Of a DNA stretch of 64,000 nucleotides, positions 43,789 to 54,639 are shown in pieces (within the stretch, counting starts at the first letter, position 1; each line of letters opens with the position of its first letter). The notes under the pieces were generated by a model. It was not told the origin of the DNA and ran no database searches. It was given only the letters and a program-made list of their open reading frames with translations. Source of the stretch: Polyporus tsugae. Lineage: Eukaryota > Basidiomycota > Agaricomycetes > Polyporales > Polyporaceae. The stretch covers positions 186,001-250,000 of the forward strand of contig JAHRBS010000011.1 of NCBI GenBank assembly GCA_024305745.1, in the 5' to 3' direction. Made by a program: the position numbers and the translations under genes.

Positions 43789-44092
43789 CACAAAGCCTCT
43801 GCGCAATCCACGTGGGCGAACGCAACGGCGCAAATGCAAGGTACGTGGTTCCGTCTCCTCGCGATCGCGTTATGTTTGATTTTGCTGACGTAACCCTCTA
43901 ACCTCCGTGTTCGCTTCCACCGCCATAGCTCACGACTTGCATGGGTTGGGTCGACCGTTTGGAGGTAGACGCGACTACCGGGTATGCGAGGTACGCATTC
44001 TGTCTTACCTCCGTTCGCAATGTTCCCTTACTTCACTAATATCACTTGCCACACAGATAAATGGAGGCGCAGCATTCGAAAAGATGTACTAG
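43789..44092 (+). CDS. Spliced gene fragment in right TIR
   Basis: Exons 43789-43840, 43929-43990 and 44057-44092 join in frame (50 codons including stop) with canonical introns. Peptides: HKASAQSTWANATAQMQ, AHDLHGLGRPFGGRRDYRV and INGGAAFEKMY. An acceptor GTTAACAG precedes the first exon, so an upstream exon is expected (possibly ending near 43718 at GCCGCC/GTAACC). The same gene exists inverted at 20639-20942. Family not recognised. Confidence 0.4.
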
Positions 44093-44303
44093 CCTACTGT
44101 CTTTGACTGTCCAGGATGTTTTCAAAGGTTGTCTCTGACATACCACAAACAATGTTAATCTCTCGCGATCACCACCCCCAGTCCTAGCCCTCAACGTTCC
44201 CGCGCTGCTGTAAGTTTTCATCAGGACTCCCCCTTCACCCTCTTCCCTTTCCTCCACCACCATCTCTGCACTCCAACTCCTCCCCTCACTCACAAGCTCA
44301 AAC

Positions 44304-44607
44304 ATGCTTCCTATTGTCATTCAGAACATGCTGAAGTACATGGTATGTCATTCCTGATGTCTGTTGTTCAATCACTAACCTATTACAGCCTATTTTGGCC
44401 TTCCAGGGCATACAGGCCGGGCGTGACTCAGCTCGTCGCTCCTCCCCTTCCCTCAGGTGCATTTGTATGCACTCGAGCCGCCTTTCGCGCCCGTACTGAC
44501 TCGCTTACAGCCCGGGGAAGCGTCCGGCTCTCGCGTCGCCACGTTCTGGCACGCCGGTCCAGACGAAGAACATGACGAACGTGACGGGCACGGGCGGCGC
44601 CGCGTAG
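44304..44607 (+). CDS. Small spliced gene in right TIR (67 aa, model)
   Basis: Exons 44304-44342, 44389-44456 and 44511-44607; introns of 46 and 54 bp with GTATGT and GTGCAT donors. The product begins MLPIVIQNMLKYM, continues PILAFQGIQAGRDSARRS and ends GTPVQTKNMTNVTGTGGAA. It is basic and Ser-rich; no family known. Duplicated in the other arm. Confidence 0.35.
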
Positions 44608-44688
44608 TAAGACATCCGGCGGTTACTTGGCGGGCACTCAGTGGGTGGTCGGCGCGTCGAGAGCGGGCGAACTGTTTTGTCTTGCGGA

Positions 44689-45001
44689 GAACTTGATATG
44701 TCGGTGAATGTTTTGTAACAAGTGAAACTTGAAATTCTAGTCGGTCGTAAACGTTGATGCAAACTTCGTGTTCTTTCTGACATTTTGCCGGGCGTGAAAC
44801 TCGAAATTCCTTTAAATACAAAACTTTCGTCTGAACCTCAAGTTCCCGATGACGTTTGGCGTATCGTAGAACGTGACGTTCTACGTGATATTGTCTGCGG
44901 CTCGGAATGCGGGCCGGAACGGTAAGTTTTCGCGAGCATTCGGAGCAATGTCAAACTTCAATTTCTATCTACGGTCGAATATCGTACAAAACGTGACATT
45001 C
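44689..45001 (-). promoter_or_regulatory. Subterminal array of phased 13-bp sites (right)
   Basis: Exact mirror of 19730-20042: ten 13-mers at 36-bp steps with one 12-bp step, positioned 59 to 371 bases from the element end on each side. Inferred to be binding sites for the transposition complex. Confidence 0.7.
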
Positions 45002-45059
45002 TGCATTGTCATTATTCATTCCGTTTTGACCAGCCTCGAATACTGTAATTCCTCGCGTG

Positions 45060-45062
45060 TCG
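45060..45062. repeat. Target-site duplication TCG, right of giant transposon
   Basis: Matches TCG at 19669-19671. The predicted empty site reads GCAGAGAC-TCG-GCTGCTGGCG. Confidence 0.8.
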
Positions 45063-45859
45063 GCTGCTGGCGATGACGCAGAGACGGAGATCAGCGCGCT
45101 CTCTCGCCTCGGACTTCCACCGTCTACCCGCGTCGTGTTGGTTCTCTCAGCACTCCTCAATACACTCCGCCATCCTTAGTATCTCCTCGACAAAGATACT
45201 CCACGTGTTGCATTCTTGTTAGGGTACCGTCCCTGTCCCCTTGTCCTCATCCCTCTGGCTCAAAGAAGTCTTCTCCCTCCTCGCCTCCTACGCCACCCTT
45301 TCACGCAGTCATAACCTTTGGAAACGCTGCAATGCCATAATTGCTGTTCGCAGCTCCCCCGTTTTGTACAGCCAGTGCTGAAGCCGAACGTGAATGTTCG
45401 GCTCATCGTGGCCCACTCCGGCGAACTGGCAGGGCTTGCGCGCCGGCCAGGGCGATCTCCTCTCCGTACTTCCTCAAGACCTGTGCCCTCTTCCTCTGGG
45501 CAGTAAGATCGTTTCATACGACGTCCCAGGAGATGGGGACGTTGTATGTCTTTGCTACTCCTAAAGCTGATACTAGGTGATGACGTATCGGAACTCATCA
45601 ACGTTCCCGTCGTGTTTCCGCGCTCACGCTGGGCAAGATATGTCGCGGAAGAAGAATGACAACTTGTCTGTTGTCGTGATCTGTTGCCCGGTTCATATGG
45701 GCGCATTCGATGAAGAGGCACCACCGCAGTATGTGCTCGCTAGCTTCGACGTCTCAAAATACACAGTCGCCAACTCGATTACATACTTTCTCCGCGCGCA
45801 CTGAGGCGCAACTCGCCCCGCTATGTATCACCTACGCGGACCACATGCTTATCAGGATC
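45063..45859 (+). other. Coding-like host remnants right of the element
   Basis: The first 110 bases read as a clean frame in register with the TCG (AAGDDAETEISALSRLG). From 45340 to 45560 pieces such as VRLIVAHSGELAGLA and GDLLSVLPQDLCPLPLGSK lie in alternating frames. This looks like a decayed gene, family unknown. Further frames to 45800 are not recognised. Confidence 0.35.
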
Positions 45860-46330
45860 GTCGTGGCGTGCGGTGTACTGCTCTGGGGCGCGCCTGGGTC
45901 TAGTAAGAAGCTGCTGGGGATGGCGGGTCGCGAACGAGTCGTGCACGACCTTCATTAGTGTTCAAGGCTCGGACCTGCTGAAAAGGTGAGTGTCCGGCCA
46001 CTGTTTTCTCGGCAATGAAGACGCCGTTGACGCGTTGATGCTGGTTTCAGTTCGTCAGCGAGAGCGGTCGTGTCGTGCGCCAAGTGTTCTCCAGGGCATG
46101 CGCATTCTCGCCGTGCGTTCTTTTCTCAGACGAACTTGATGATCCTCCCCTTCCCAGTCCGAGTCCTTCGCACGCGTCGTCAACACGCTCCTGGCCGAAC
46201 TCGATAGGCTTGAGGCGCTCAAGACCGTGTATGTGATCGCCGCCACGATGGGCGCCCTGGACGCAAAGGAGACGGGAGCAGCGGATGCTGATGCCGGTGG
46301 AGGGCCTTGGGCGGAGTGCTAGAGAATGTG
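45860..46330 (+). pseudogene. Rix7/NVL-like AAA ATPase remnant
   Basis: The order of motifs matches the second AAA domain of the ribosome-biogenesis ATPase Rix7/NVL. GVLLWGAPGSSKKLL is a damaged Walker A (normally GPPGCGKT). NESCTTFISVQGSDLLKR is followed by a 63-bp intron-like GTGAGT...TTTCAG, then FVSESGRVVRQVFSRA, the Walker B SPCVLFSDELD, and in another frame ARVVNTLLAELDRLEALK and VYVIAATM (sensor region). A stop before the intron and frameshifts near 45930 and 46150 kill it. In living cells this ATPase releases factors from pre-60S ribosomes. Assignment is from motif memory. Confidence 0.75.
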
Positions 46331-46689
46331 CAGCCGAGCATGTCGGTCGCACAGCGGCGCAAGCACCACGCATGCTCTGTATTGACGGCTCGAGATAGGC
46401 CTTTGTCCACAAAGCCCACAATGATGAATCAAACAAGGGTACGGGCATCTAACAAAGAGTATAATGAAGTTGACATACCCGTAGGATCCTCCATTGAACA
46501 TCGTCTTTGTCACCATCTGTCGTGTTATTTAAGGGCCTGTACACCTTGCGGCCTCAGAACTACAGCTCTCTCTCTCAATCCCCTCTCAGTTCTCTCCATG
46601 ACCCTTACATAGTTGACAATGGCGCTCTTTCTGTGAATCCGGATCCAAGGTGTTCTGAAGCACACAGCTGAAAGCAGGTCATAGGGATC
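46331..46689. other. Promoter-like stretch, no gene recognised
   Basis: TTATTTAAG near 46522 followed by a CT-rich stretch (46567-46600) and ATG codons resembles a fungal core promoter for the gene at 46690-47249. The first ATG frames stop at once, so the 5' end of that gene may be damaged or unresolved. Confidence 0.35.
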
Positions 46690-47249
46690 CGTTGGTCGAT
46701 TTTTCCATCCCCGGTGTGCAGTTCACGCAGGGTCACGACATCAGCGCCACGGTCCGCGTTCTCGTGGTACAGCTGTCCCCCCATGACTGTGAGTAAAACA
46801 CTAGTGCTATCCACAGATGGTTTTAATTCTAAATATGACCTTACGCAGACGGCATTATCGTGGTCAAGCTCGTCGATGCCGAGTGGTGCGGCAATCCTCC
46901 CGAGGTGTTGAGTTGCGTCATCGTCGGACCCGACACTTTGAAACTCGAGTGCTTTGAGGTAGATCTGCTGTCGTCTCAAATCCAATCATTCCTGACGCAC
47001 ACGAAGTCCAGCCACACAGTTATTCTCTTTCCAGACGGACAGAAGGCATTCTCCCTCGTATTCAGCGAGAAAATTGATTTCTGGAGCTTCGTGTCCTCTG
47101 TTTCTGAGGCGAAGATCAAGGTCATCACTCGTCTGGTGGACCTAGGGGATTTGTTCCGAGAGGCGTTGAACACTGTTCCATCAAAGCCCTCTGGTTTAGC
47201 GACAGCTGACTCCTCCACGGCCCATGCCACTGCGGCTACTGAGGAGTAG
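46690..47249 (+). CDS. Hypothetical protein, 5' end unresolved
   Basis: Two exons, about 46690-46792 and 46851-47249, joined in frame over a 58-bp intron (GTGAGTAAA...ACGCAG). The peptides are DPLVDFSIPGVQFTQGHDIS and VRVLVVQLSPHDC, then DGIIVVKLVDAEWCGNPP and KIDFWSFVSSVSEAKIKV, ending HATAATEE. The residues look like a small alpha/beta protein without a known motif. No start codon joins cleanly upstream, so it may be a 5'-truncated gene or one with an undetected first exon. Confidence 0.5.
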
Positions 47250-47859
47250 TAAGGCGGTTTTTGCGTTTGTCACCGTGTTGTAATAGTCTTCGAGAATTGA
47301 AACTTGTTTGCTATACAAAATGTGCTGAAATGAAGGAATCATGTCCCGTACACGATACTCTACTCTGCCACCTCTCCTTACTGCTAATAGTAGCGGAGAT
47401 TACGCGTGCAACTCGACCGCCAGGCATGGTATGTCGTGCGCGTTGGTCGCGGGTCCAGCCCCGCCGACTGGTGTGCTCTGCTCCGAGTCGGCGGTCCTTT
47501 CCGGGCGACATCTCCTGGCTGAACGAAGTTTTTTTCAAAGACATTCATCGTTCTATATCTGTAAACCACTAGCTAGTCGTAACGAGCAGCCTGATGCTCG
47601 GCTCCTCCGCTATAACCCCCTGACAGCCCCATGGCGAACAACGGTATGATTTTTGAGATCAGGCCTACGGAGAATAGCAATCGATGTACCCAAGCGAGTC
47701 ACTTGCATTGAATAGATAGACAACCCTAACATCACCTACACGAAGGAGGGTTGCCGTTAGGAGCGCATCTGCGGCTATCTTGGTCCAAATGACGCACACG
47801 AGCAAAGTACCGTCTTCAGCATGCTACACTTACCTGGAACAGCGAGCTGCTTTCGAAGA
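47250..47859. other. No gene recognised
   Basis: Short frames only on both strands, between the hypothetical gene and the end of the dehydrogenase remnant. Confidence 0.4.
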
Positions 47860-48770
47860 CGGTAGTCTGCGAGACAAGCCGTTTTGTCTCTTCAAGCGGT
47901 GTATGAACGCGCATTCGCGCCCGCGAGGACGATGTGGGAGCCATAGACGAATGCCAGTGCCGGGTTCGCAAGGATGAGTGCTATTCAAATAATGCAAGGA
48001 GTGAGTTGTAGGAGCGGACACAGAACAAAGTGACACGTACCAACGCTGGCCATGTCCCTTGGGTGGCCGATGTGACGTACACGTGGTGCGAAGACTCGGT
48101 GAGTTAGATGCACGCACCGAAGGGGGCGGCTGTTGGAAGGTCCTCCTCGCCATGTAGCTGGAGGCCCAATGCAGTCATCTTGGATGGAAAGACACTGCAA
48201 AGAGCAGCAAGTGAGAATCAAAACCGACAACCGCCGCCGCCCCATACGACTCACCCGAGGCAGATGGTGTTGATGGTGATGTTTGCGATGGATGAGATAT
48301 TGATGACGCGACCGGGGTCGAATGAGGTCGGGTCCTTGGCGAGGAGGGGCGCGAGGCTAGGTGCGACAACGGATGAAAGTTTATCTCCGAGCAATGTACG
48401 CAGCCGTCACTAGTAAAGAAAGATGTTCAATTATGTAGGATGGTTCACATGGCTATGGGACGCGGCTTACTGTAGAAGGGATTTGTTGTATTCAGCGCCA
48501 TGACCCTCGCTCTGGGAGACTGCAACGCATTGGCAAGGGCATCGCAGCCAGTCTTGGTTATTGTCGATGCGTAAGCGTACGTGGCGTCCGCCAACAAAAC
48601 AGATGCAGGTCGAGGACGAGCTTACGCTGATGACTGGACGCGTTGCGAGGCGAGGGAACGTGTGCAAGTTACAGTAAGTACGGATGCAAGCGGTAGCAGT
48701 CGTATGAAGGCCTACGTTTAAGAGTCGATCCCAGCCGGTCCAAACACGCGTCTTAGAGTACTCTGAAAGA
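47860..48770 (-). pseudogene. Short-chain dehydrogenase/reductase remnant
   Basis: Read on the minus strand, motifs of classical SDR enzymes appear in order but in different frames: GWDRLLNVGL near 48740, RVMALNTTNPFYS near 48490, APLLAKDPTSFDPGRVINISSIANIT near 48300-48350 (beta-5 with the Ser), VFPSKMTALGLQ near 48180 (after the usual proline-glycine turn), and IGHPRDMASV near 48060. Last comes ALAFVYGSHIVLAG near 47910, the usual C-terminal strand. The catalytic YxxxK segment is missing. The gene is dead. It was probably of the fungal 3-oxoacyl-reductase (RhlG-like) type. Confidence 0.65.
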
Positions 48771-49607
48771 GAATGCCGGTTGTTCAGACGGAGATAGAGG
48801 GAAATTTCGAGGTACTTACAAACCACAGTCAAAGTAGCGGATTATGTGACGGACCCATCCTTCTGGCTGCAGGTGACGACGGATTACCCCTGGGGGCTTG
48901 CACAAAGGCCTCAGGACCCTGCCTCTAGACGCGAAAAGGAGGACTCTGAGCGCAGAGCGGCGAAAAGAGTCGGGACGCAAGGGGTGACATGCGCGGGTAG
49001 TGCCCATGCGCCCTCAGAGGATAGCTGGAACCGACCATTTCCTCCTCCTCCTCACTTAGGTTCAGAACAGAAACGTCCCAAACGTACCACTCACCACGGC
49101 CGTAATCTACCTGCTGCGCTTCATTATTCTTGTACCAATGGGACCTCCGAGTCCTGAAAGAGTGTGGACATTCCAGATGGCGGCGTAATAAGCAACAGCG
49201 GCAGGGGGAGAGTCAGGCAGTTAGACGAGATTCAATCAAGAACCCGGTGTCATGTCAGTGATCGGCGCTCTCCGGCCGGCGTTAAAGCGGCCTGGGCATA
49301 ACTTCGACTCGGAAGCCGCGAACTTATCGATGCCATTACTAGAGTGGCAGACTGAAGTTCAGTTGTTATATACATAGTGTCTGGCTGCACATGGAAACTA
49401 AAGCATGGTGTGGATGACAGGAAGGAATAGCGACGACTCAGAAACCGGAGAGTAAAGGTAATCTAGAAAGGTGCATGTGGGAGGATGAGGGAAGTAAACC
49501 GGGCGGGATGGAAAGGGGGCGACTGGACTAGTACGGGAATGAGTGTCAAATCAAGCTAGGAACCTGCGCAATTCTTCGTGCAGGCTGTCGCACACTGGCC
49601 CTTCACC
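48771..49607. other. No gene recognised
   Basis: Short frames only, without splice structure or a known family. Confidence 0.4.
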
Positions 49608-50271
49608 TTAGTCCCCCCGCCCCTCGCCCTCGAGATCCGCAAAAGCCTCCAGTCGACTCACTAGTCTTTCGAGAATGGTGTTGTCCTGCTCCTGCTCCCA
49701 TTGAGAAAACGCGCTAGAGATTTCCCTCCCCATGGCGTACTGAGGCCCTTCGGTGTCCTCAAATTCATCGTCGAGTCTGTCGAGAGTGGCATCGTCCTGC
49801 TCGTCCAACCACCGATACAATACGGTCATGACTTTGCGCCGAAATCCTTGCGCAGTTTTGGCAGTCGGAAGGACGATACGCATCTGGACACGCTGTATGC
49901 TGTGAGACCAAGACACAAGGGTGTTGTCCTGAAATATGCCCAGCTTATCACGACAGGTCATCAAACGTGATCGTCGACTGCAAACTCACCATGTCGCCTG
50001 GATCCAAAGGATAATCCCACGCATTGATAAGGCAATACCGATTGCTGCCTCGCTCCGTTATCAACAGATATACTGAGATAACTAAAGTCAGAGGGATTGC
50101 CAACGAGGATTTGAGGGTCTACATACCTGTCGTCGCGCCAAACGTCTCCACCTGGAAGACAACAATCTCCGACAGTGCGGCAAGAAAGGGGTTACTACGC
50201 CCAGGAACGTCTCGGATGAACACACTGGATACGATCGTACGGGCAAGCTCTACGGTAATCGGAGTGGGCAT
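49608..50271 (-). CDS. Hypothetical spliced gene, apparently intact
   Basis: Minus-strand gene starting at an ATG at 50271 (MPTPITVELARTIVSSVF). Exons can be followed through donors GTATGT (near 50127) and GTGAGT (near 49990): VETFGATT, then VISVYLLITERGSNRYCLIN and AWDYPLDPGDM, then DNTLVSWSHSIQRVQMRIV. The last part is acidic and Gln/Asp-rich with two related segments (LDEQDDATLDRLDDEF and WEQEQDNTILERLVSRL). The product is about 190 residues. I know no family. Frames stay open through every exon, so it looks functional. It stands head-to-tail with the RING gene, about 430 bases away. Confidence 0.6.
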
Positions 50272-50705
50272 GGTGAGCAAGGGTGGCAATGATGAGAATG
50301 ATACTAGTTCAGTAGTGGAACGAACGGCACAACTGGCCTCATAAATACACCTTTTAGGAACTATGGTCCTTTGTTGAAGAATGACAGATGCTGTTTGAGA
50401 CAACGGACCTTTGCGGCTGGCGCATGGTAATAGGACCTCCGGGCCGGCGTGGCAGCCGACCCCTCGAGAAACAACTGCGGATTAATCCGAGGACAATCGG
50501 TGTTCGGAAGCGCCCGCTCGAACCGGGCCTTGCTCTGTAGCGTAGTCGGTTCTATGCAATCTGTTCTCTGTTCTCAGCCTTGCTCTACCTACACTCCTAT
50601 TACTAAAGTTCGTCTATGCACGTCCAAGCGTAGGCTAAACCGTGGTCCACCTTGTTCTCCTCCAACACGCCGACCAACGCCCGGCGACAACCTTCCTAAG
50701 ACTAA
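50272..50705. other. Intergenic region between two minus-strand genes
   Basis: Promoter of the upstream-starting hypothetical gene plus the 3' flank of the RING gene. No repeat or further gene seen. Confidence 0.4.
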
Positions 50706-51318
50706 TCACACACCACCGGATTGTCCCACCCTCCCGCCTCGTCTCCCCTCAAGAGAAGCAATCTTCCGCTCAATTTGCTTCAAACAAGTGTCCTGGAGCT
50801 CGCAAAGTGCTTGGATTGCAGACCATTCAACGTCGAGTCTTTCGATGTGAAGCTGGTTGTATGTGTTTTCCTCTCGTAAGTTTTCCAAACGCTCTTGCAA
50901 GTCGTCTATGTTGCTGTCATTCTCCAGCACCTGCGTATCCGCCGAAGTCGCCCTACCAAAGTGGTACAATCTGGTGAGCTCGGAACACCTAGGGTCTGTC
51001 TCACTTACTGTTTGACACTATCCAGGAGGACCTTGTCGTGCTCTCCATCGTCGTATGAGACGAATATATTCTTGAACTTGTTCCCTTCGTGAAGGGTCGT
51101 ATGGCAGACGGGACAAGTCGCGCCTTCCGATATGGTGGCATGAGCTGCGATACAGTCCCGGTGGAAGATGTGGCCTAGAGACATGAAACCTTAATCAACG
51201 GCGTACCACGACGATCTATCCCAAAGCGCGTACCACAAGATGTCGCCACCGTCTCCGTGTACGTGTCACTGCCTTCGAGAAGAAAGGGAGAGTTGCAGAT
51301 GAGGCAGACGTGATCCAT
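50706..51318 (-). CDS. RING-finger protein, probable E3 ubiquitin ligase (171 aa)
   Basis: Three exons, 51318-51234, 51174-51009 and 50970-50706, total 172 codons in one frame. The start MDHVCLIC gives the first Cys pair. The zinc-binding order is C-x2-C, then C-x-H-x2-H-x2-C (TSCGHIFHRDCIA) and C-x2-C (CPVC), i.e. a compact RING-H2-type domain within residues 5-60. The C-terminal half is a coiled coil (about 85-165: DSNIDDLQERLENLREEN, then QIERKIASLEG). RING proteins bring E2 enzymes to substrates; the coiled coil would give dimerisation or substrate choice. All metal ligands are present, so it is probably functional. Confidence 0.85.
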
Positions 51319-52639
51319 GTCGGTACGTGGTCGTTGACTGGCGGTTCTGTCTAGCGATGCCAACGACGTCTTATGTGCCCACTGTCAGGACAGAGGCAAT
51401 GCAGAGAAAGGGGAACCGGAGAGGCAATGGGTCTTTGGATAAATTCCATCGACCCTCCTCGGCGCATTATAATTTTCAGTGCGTTATCCGATCCCCAGTG
51501 GCGTCACAATTTGACCACCTTTGTAGATTGTTTTTGCCGCCCACAGATATGTTTTCCGGCCTGTCGCGCGCTCCGTGCCCGCTCTTCTCCCAACTGGCCC
51601 AGCTGGCTGAGCCGAGGGTGCGGCCCTTCCTCTGTTATCACTGGTCCGCGGGCTGGTGGATGACTTCCCGCTCATGTCCCCCCCGACACTTCCCGCCGAC
51701 GGTCTGGAGATCGTAGACTCCCTATGTGACAAGCTTCAGGCACTCTTGTCAGAGTGTCGGTCGATCGTCGAAGAAGTCTGGCATCTCTATCTTGATGTCG
51801 CTTGCTGGGAAGGACGGTGTCTCAAAACAGGAGGGAGACGAGAAGCGTGTCACCCTTCAAGACGTTCTCTCAGTGGCGGAGCTCCGCATGAGGTACCGAT
51901 CCTGTCCGTTTCAAACTCATAGCCATACGTTGTATGGCTGCACTCATGTCGGAAGGGCGGCGTGGATGAACTACTGCGATTGTAGATACCTTTGGGGAAT
52001 TGCTTTGGCGTTCCGGCGCTTGTTGTTTCGTCATATATCGTTTCGGGACGTGCGTCGTCGTCACAAAATTGCAGGCAACCCAACCCAAGTGAGGCATTGC
52101 GAGGATGTCGTGTTGGCGATGGTGAGAAGTTTTCACGATGCAGTGATGTTCGGCAAGGGATGCTGCCTCTATCTTTGCATTGGGAGTCTAACCATAAGGA
52201 ACCGCGACGTCCAGCACGCCTTGATGTAGCCGGGAGAAAAAATAGTATTTGGGGACAGACCAGAAAATAATATGAGATAGGGTTTGGATAGGGCACATGT
52301 GAATGATACCGTCCATGTGCTGATGATCACGGTTCTAGGTGCTGACATTGAATATTGAGGCACTATTCAACCTGCCGCTTCTTGGATGGTCGCTGTTATG
52401 TTTGGACGATACAGCGAGGATCCTGGGAAGCACCGTGATGCGTCAGCACGATGCGAAAGGAATGTCACGATTCGACGACACGGGCGGGCGATGCTACTTC
52501 TGAGCCGGGGGGGGGGGGGGGGACTGGTGGGGCAGCCAGCAGGACCGGAGTAAGTACACTTACCTTCTAAAGACTGCGACGACCATGACCGTCAAGAGTG
52601 CAATGGAAAGACTGCACGCAACGGCGTGGGCAAAGATCT
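51319..52639. other. No intact gene recognised; contains a 16-base G run
   Basis: A plus-strand stretch at 51650-51820 looks coding (LEIVDSLCDKLQALLSE, SIVEEVWHLYLDVACW) but no family or start is clear. A G16 run lies at 52507-52522. Confidence 0.35.
52507..52522 (+). repeat. G16 homopolymer
   Basis: Sixteen consecutive G; a second run of thirteen lies at 52659-52671. Length in the true genome may differ because such runs assemble poorly. Confidence 0.7.
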
Positions 52640-52960
52640 AGGCGAGATGCTATGAAATGGGGGGGGGGGGGTTCTAGGGTAAGACAAGGGCCACCGAGAG
52701 CCTCGTGAGAACACCGTGGTTGAGGAGGGCCACGAGCAGGACAATAAACGGCGGAAAGTCGAGCTTGGACGCGAAGGCGAGGATGGTAAGCTGTTGGGCG
52801 GCGACAGAGAGCGAGACTGTGGGTATAGCAATGGGAATATCCCCGGTCAGAACGGTCAGGTAGTAGAGTAGTAGAAACCAGCATACGAGTAGACGAGCTT
52901 CGCAAGGACGAGGATACCGAGGACGACCAACCTGGGTGGTTATGCCCCACGGGTGACATC
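52640..52960 (-). pseudogene. Fragment of a multi-span membrane protein
   Basis: One minus-strand frame reads as successive hydrophobic helices (LLVCWFLLLYYLTVLTGDIP, IAIPTVSLSVAAQQLTILAF, PPFIVLLVALLNHGVL), running into a run of G/C at 52659. No start, and the neighbouring sequence is out of frame, so it is probably a remnant. Family unknown. Confidence 0.35.
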
Positions 52961-54639
52961 GTTCCCTTGGTCGAGATCGCGGCGCAGCCCGGACCAGCAG
53001 ATATTACGGCACTCTCAGCTCCAACTTGCTTGCAGGTCGAGCCACTACCAACAGATGGGAGTTTAGAAAAGAGTATCATGGGAGGCGACGGGAAGAAGAC
53101 ACGTACGAGAAGCACCGACCACTGGTCCTCTCGCTCTGAGGTTGGTGGGCGCGGCCTGGTCGATCGACACGTTGATGGGCTGCTAGATCCGCCGGCACGT
53201 GCGCCGATGCTCGGACGGTTGCCCGCAGGCGACGATTCGGGAAGAGAGAGGCGACGAACAGGAGAACGAGGTGGGGTGGGGGCGGTCATAGCCCGTCTCC
53301 GCCCGGGTATCTCCTGCCTGTGTACTGGATTGCTCCTTCGCGTTCGCCACGGGCTTCATGTTTGCCCCTATTGTTCCGACCTGAGCGCTTTGATACCCAG
53401 CTAGCAGGTCTCGGTGCTTCCGAGGGGGGACATTGGCATCAGTGCGGTTGAGGGTGGTGCGCAAGTAGTGCGTGCGAGATATCGGCCATGTTGTCGGCGG
53501 GGTGCGGGTCTTCAAGAGACGCAACCGTCCCACGGCCCGAGAGGCCTGTCAAGGGCGGCACGAATGGCTGAGGGCCCATTATTGGGTTTGGACAAGCGGT
53601 GGCGCTGTTGTACCTGTGGCAAGAGATCGCGTCGTAGCCTGAGCACTGCACTTTGGGACGCGCTGGACATATGATCAGCCTCGATGTGTCGTATCTAGAC
53701 CAGGTACCGACGTACGTGTCGTGTTCTGCACCAATGGTGCACCGTCGAACGGCGGCCGATTCTCTATACCCCTGATGACGGCACCCCCAACGGGTCTTAC
53801 AACGTCATGCTGAATGAGATTGCAATATTCGTGGATGAGACTCACCGGTACGTGCAGACAGGACGGTGTCACCATCGCGCTGCAAAACTCCAGGATAGCG
53901 CAGGCTGTGATCCTCTGCCGTCTTCGCTCAGGACCTGCTCCCTACTCTGGTGCCCCGCTACAACGAAAGTACAAGTACATTCAACAATGAGCCTCGCGAG
54001 CTTGGAGTATACTCACCTTGCAGGCTGGCACTGCACACAACACCGTTTCGTCCTAGATGGCGTGCGTCGAGTGCTAGCTAAGGACGATGTGGAATAGAGA
54101 TTTGCTGGGGCTCGAAGACCGTGGCCAGCAAGCCCCGCGCGCGCTGTGTAGTCTGTGCAGGGTCCATGTGGAGGTACGAAGAGATCATCACTCAGCCCCG
54201 GGGCCCCAACGCCTGGAAGCTCGCCGGCGCTTAATACCGGCGCGCTCTCCATCACACTTCGAGGACTCAGGCTCACCTCATACCTCCGTCTGCTTGCTAT
54301 CCCGAAAGTCGACGCCAGCGCAAAAGTATTTAAACAAACCTTGAAAATATCAAGGCGCTTGTGGACGACCAAAGTGGCGACGGACCCGCTTAGGTATGTC
54401 AATCCAGTTACTCTCTCTGCTGGCGATTGATGATTAAATCCCCTGACAATCCCTCCCAGAAACTCACAACTGCAGAGGTACGGGCTCAGCGCCAACGACT
54501 CTCGCACCATCTGGCCCGTGAACCTCTGTCCGCGCAGCAAAGTATGTCCCTGAACATCCTGACCAGTGTGTGTCCTCTCATTCGTTCCCAATAGTGGCTG
54601 CATTCATGTTGAACAACGTGTTCTCAGTCTGCGATACCT
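52961..54639. other. No gene recognised
   Basis: Several frames on both strands. A plus-strand stretch near 53725-53860 (NGAPSNGGRFSIPLM, YNVMLNEIAIFVDETH) looks coding but cannot be assigned. Confidence 0.35.

Larger units (their letters stand above)
19672..45059 (+). mobile_element. Giant cargo-carrying CACTA-like (Tnp2) transposon, 25.4 kb
   Basis: A 25,388-bp unit bounded by 1,424-bp terminal inverted repeats (19672-21095 and 43636-45059) whose tips read CACGCGAGG. A TCG duplication flanks it on both sides. It encodes a full-length Tnp2-type transposase at the right end and carries an 892-aa unknown, two FunK1-like kinases plus a truncated third, an 885-aa coiled-coil protein, a WD40-membrane protein and two small proteins. 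Coordinates in the two repeats add to a constant (64731), so there are no net indels between them. I saw only five mismatches, all in the innermost 120 bp. CACTA elements are usually 5-15 kb. Size, cargo and the CACGC rather than CACTA tips are unusual. Confidence 0.88.
43636..45059 (+). repeat. Right terminal inverted repeat (1,424 bp)
   Basis: Reverse complement of 19672-21095. The outer tip CCTCGCGTG is followed by TCG (45060-45062). An internal copy of the 9-mer lies at 43745-43753. It contains the mirrored palindrome array and two small spliced genes on the plus strand. Confidence 0.92.

Noticed and set aside
19672..45059. Starship-type giant element
   Set aside because: No tyrosine-recombinase (DUF3435) captain gene and the ends are long inverted repeats with a 3-bp duplication. 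The enzyme present is a Tnp2-type DDE transposase.
50505..50540. Possible tRNA-like B-box (CGCTCGAACCGGGCC)
   Set aside because: No matching acceptor stem, A box or cloverleaf could be drawn around it.
54013..54603. Minus-strand 196-codon frame
   Set aside because: No domain, no splice context, and the sense strand leads into the MINDY remnant; probably chance in GC-rich DNA.
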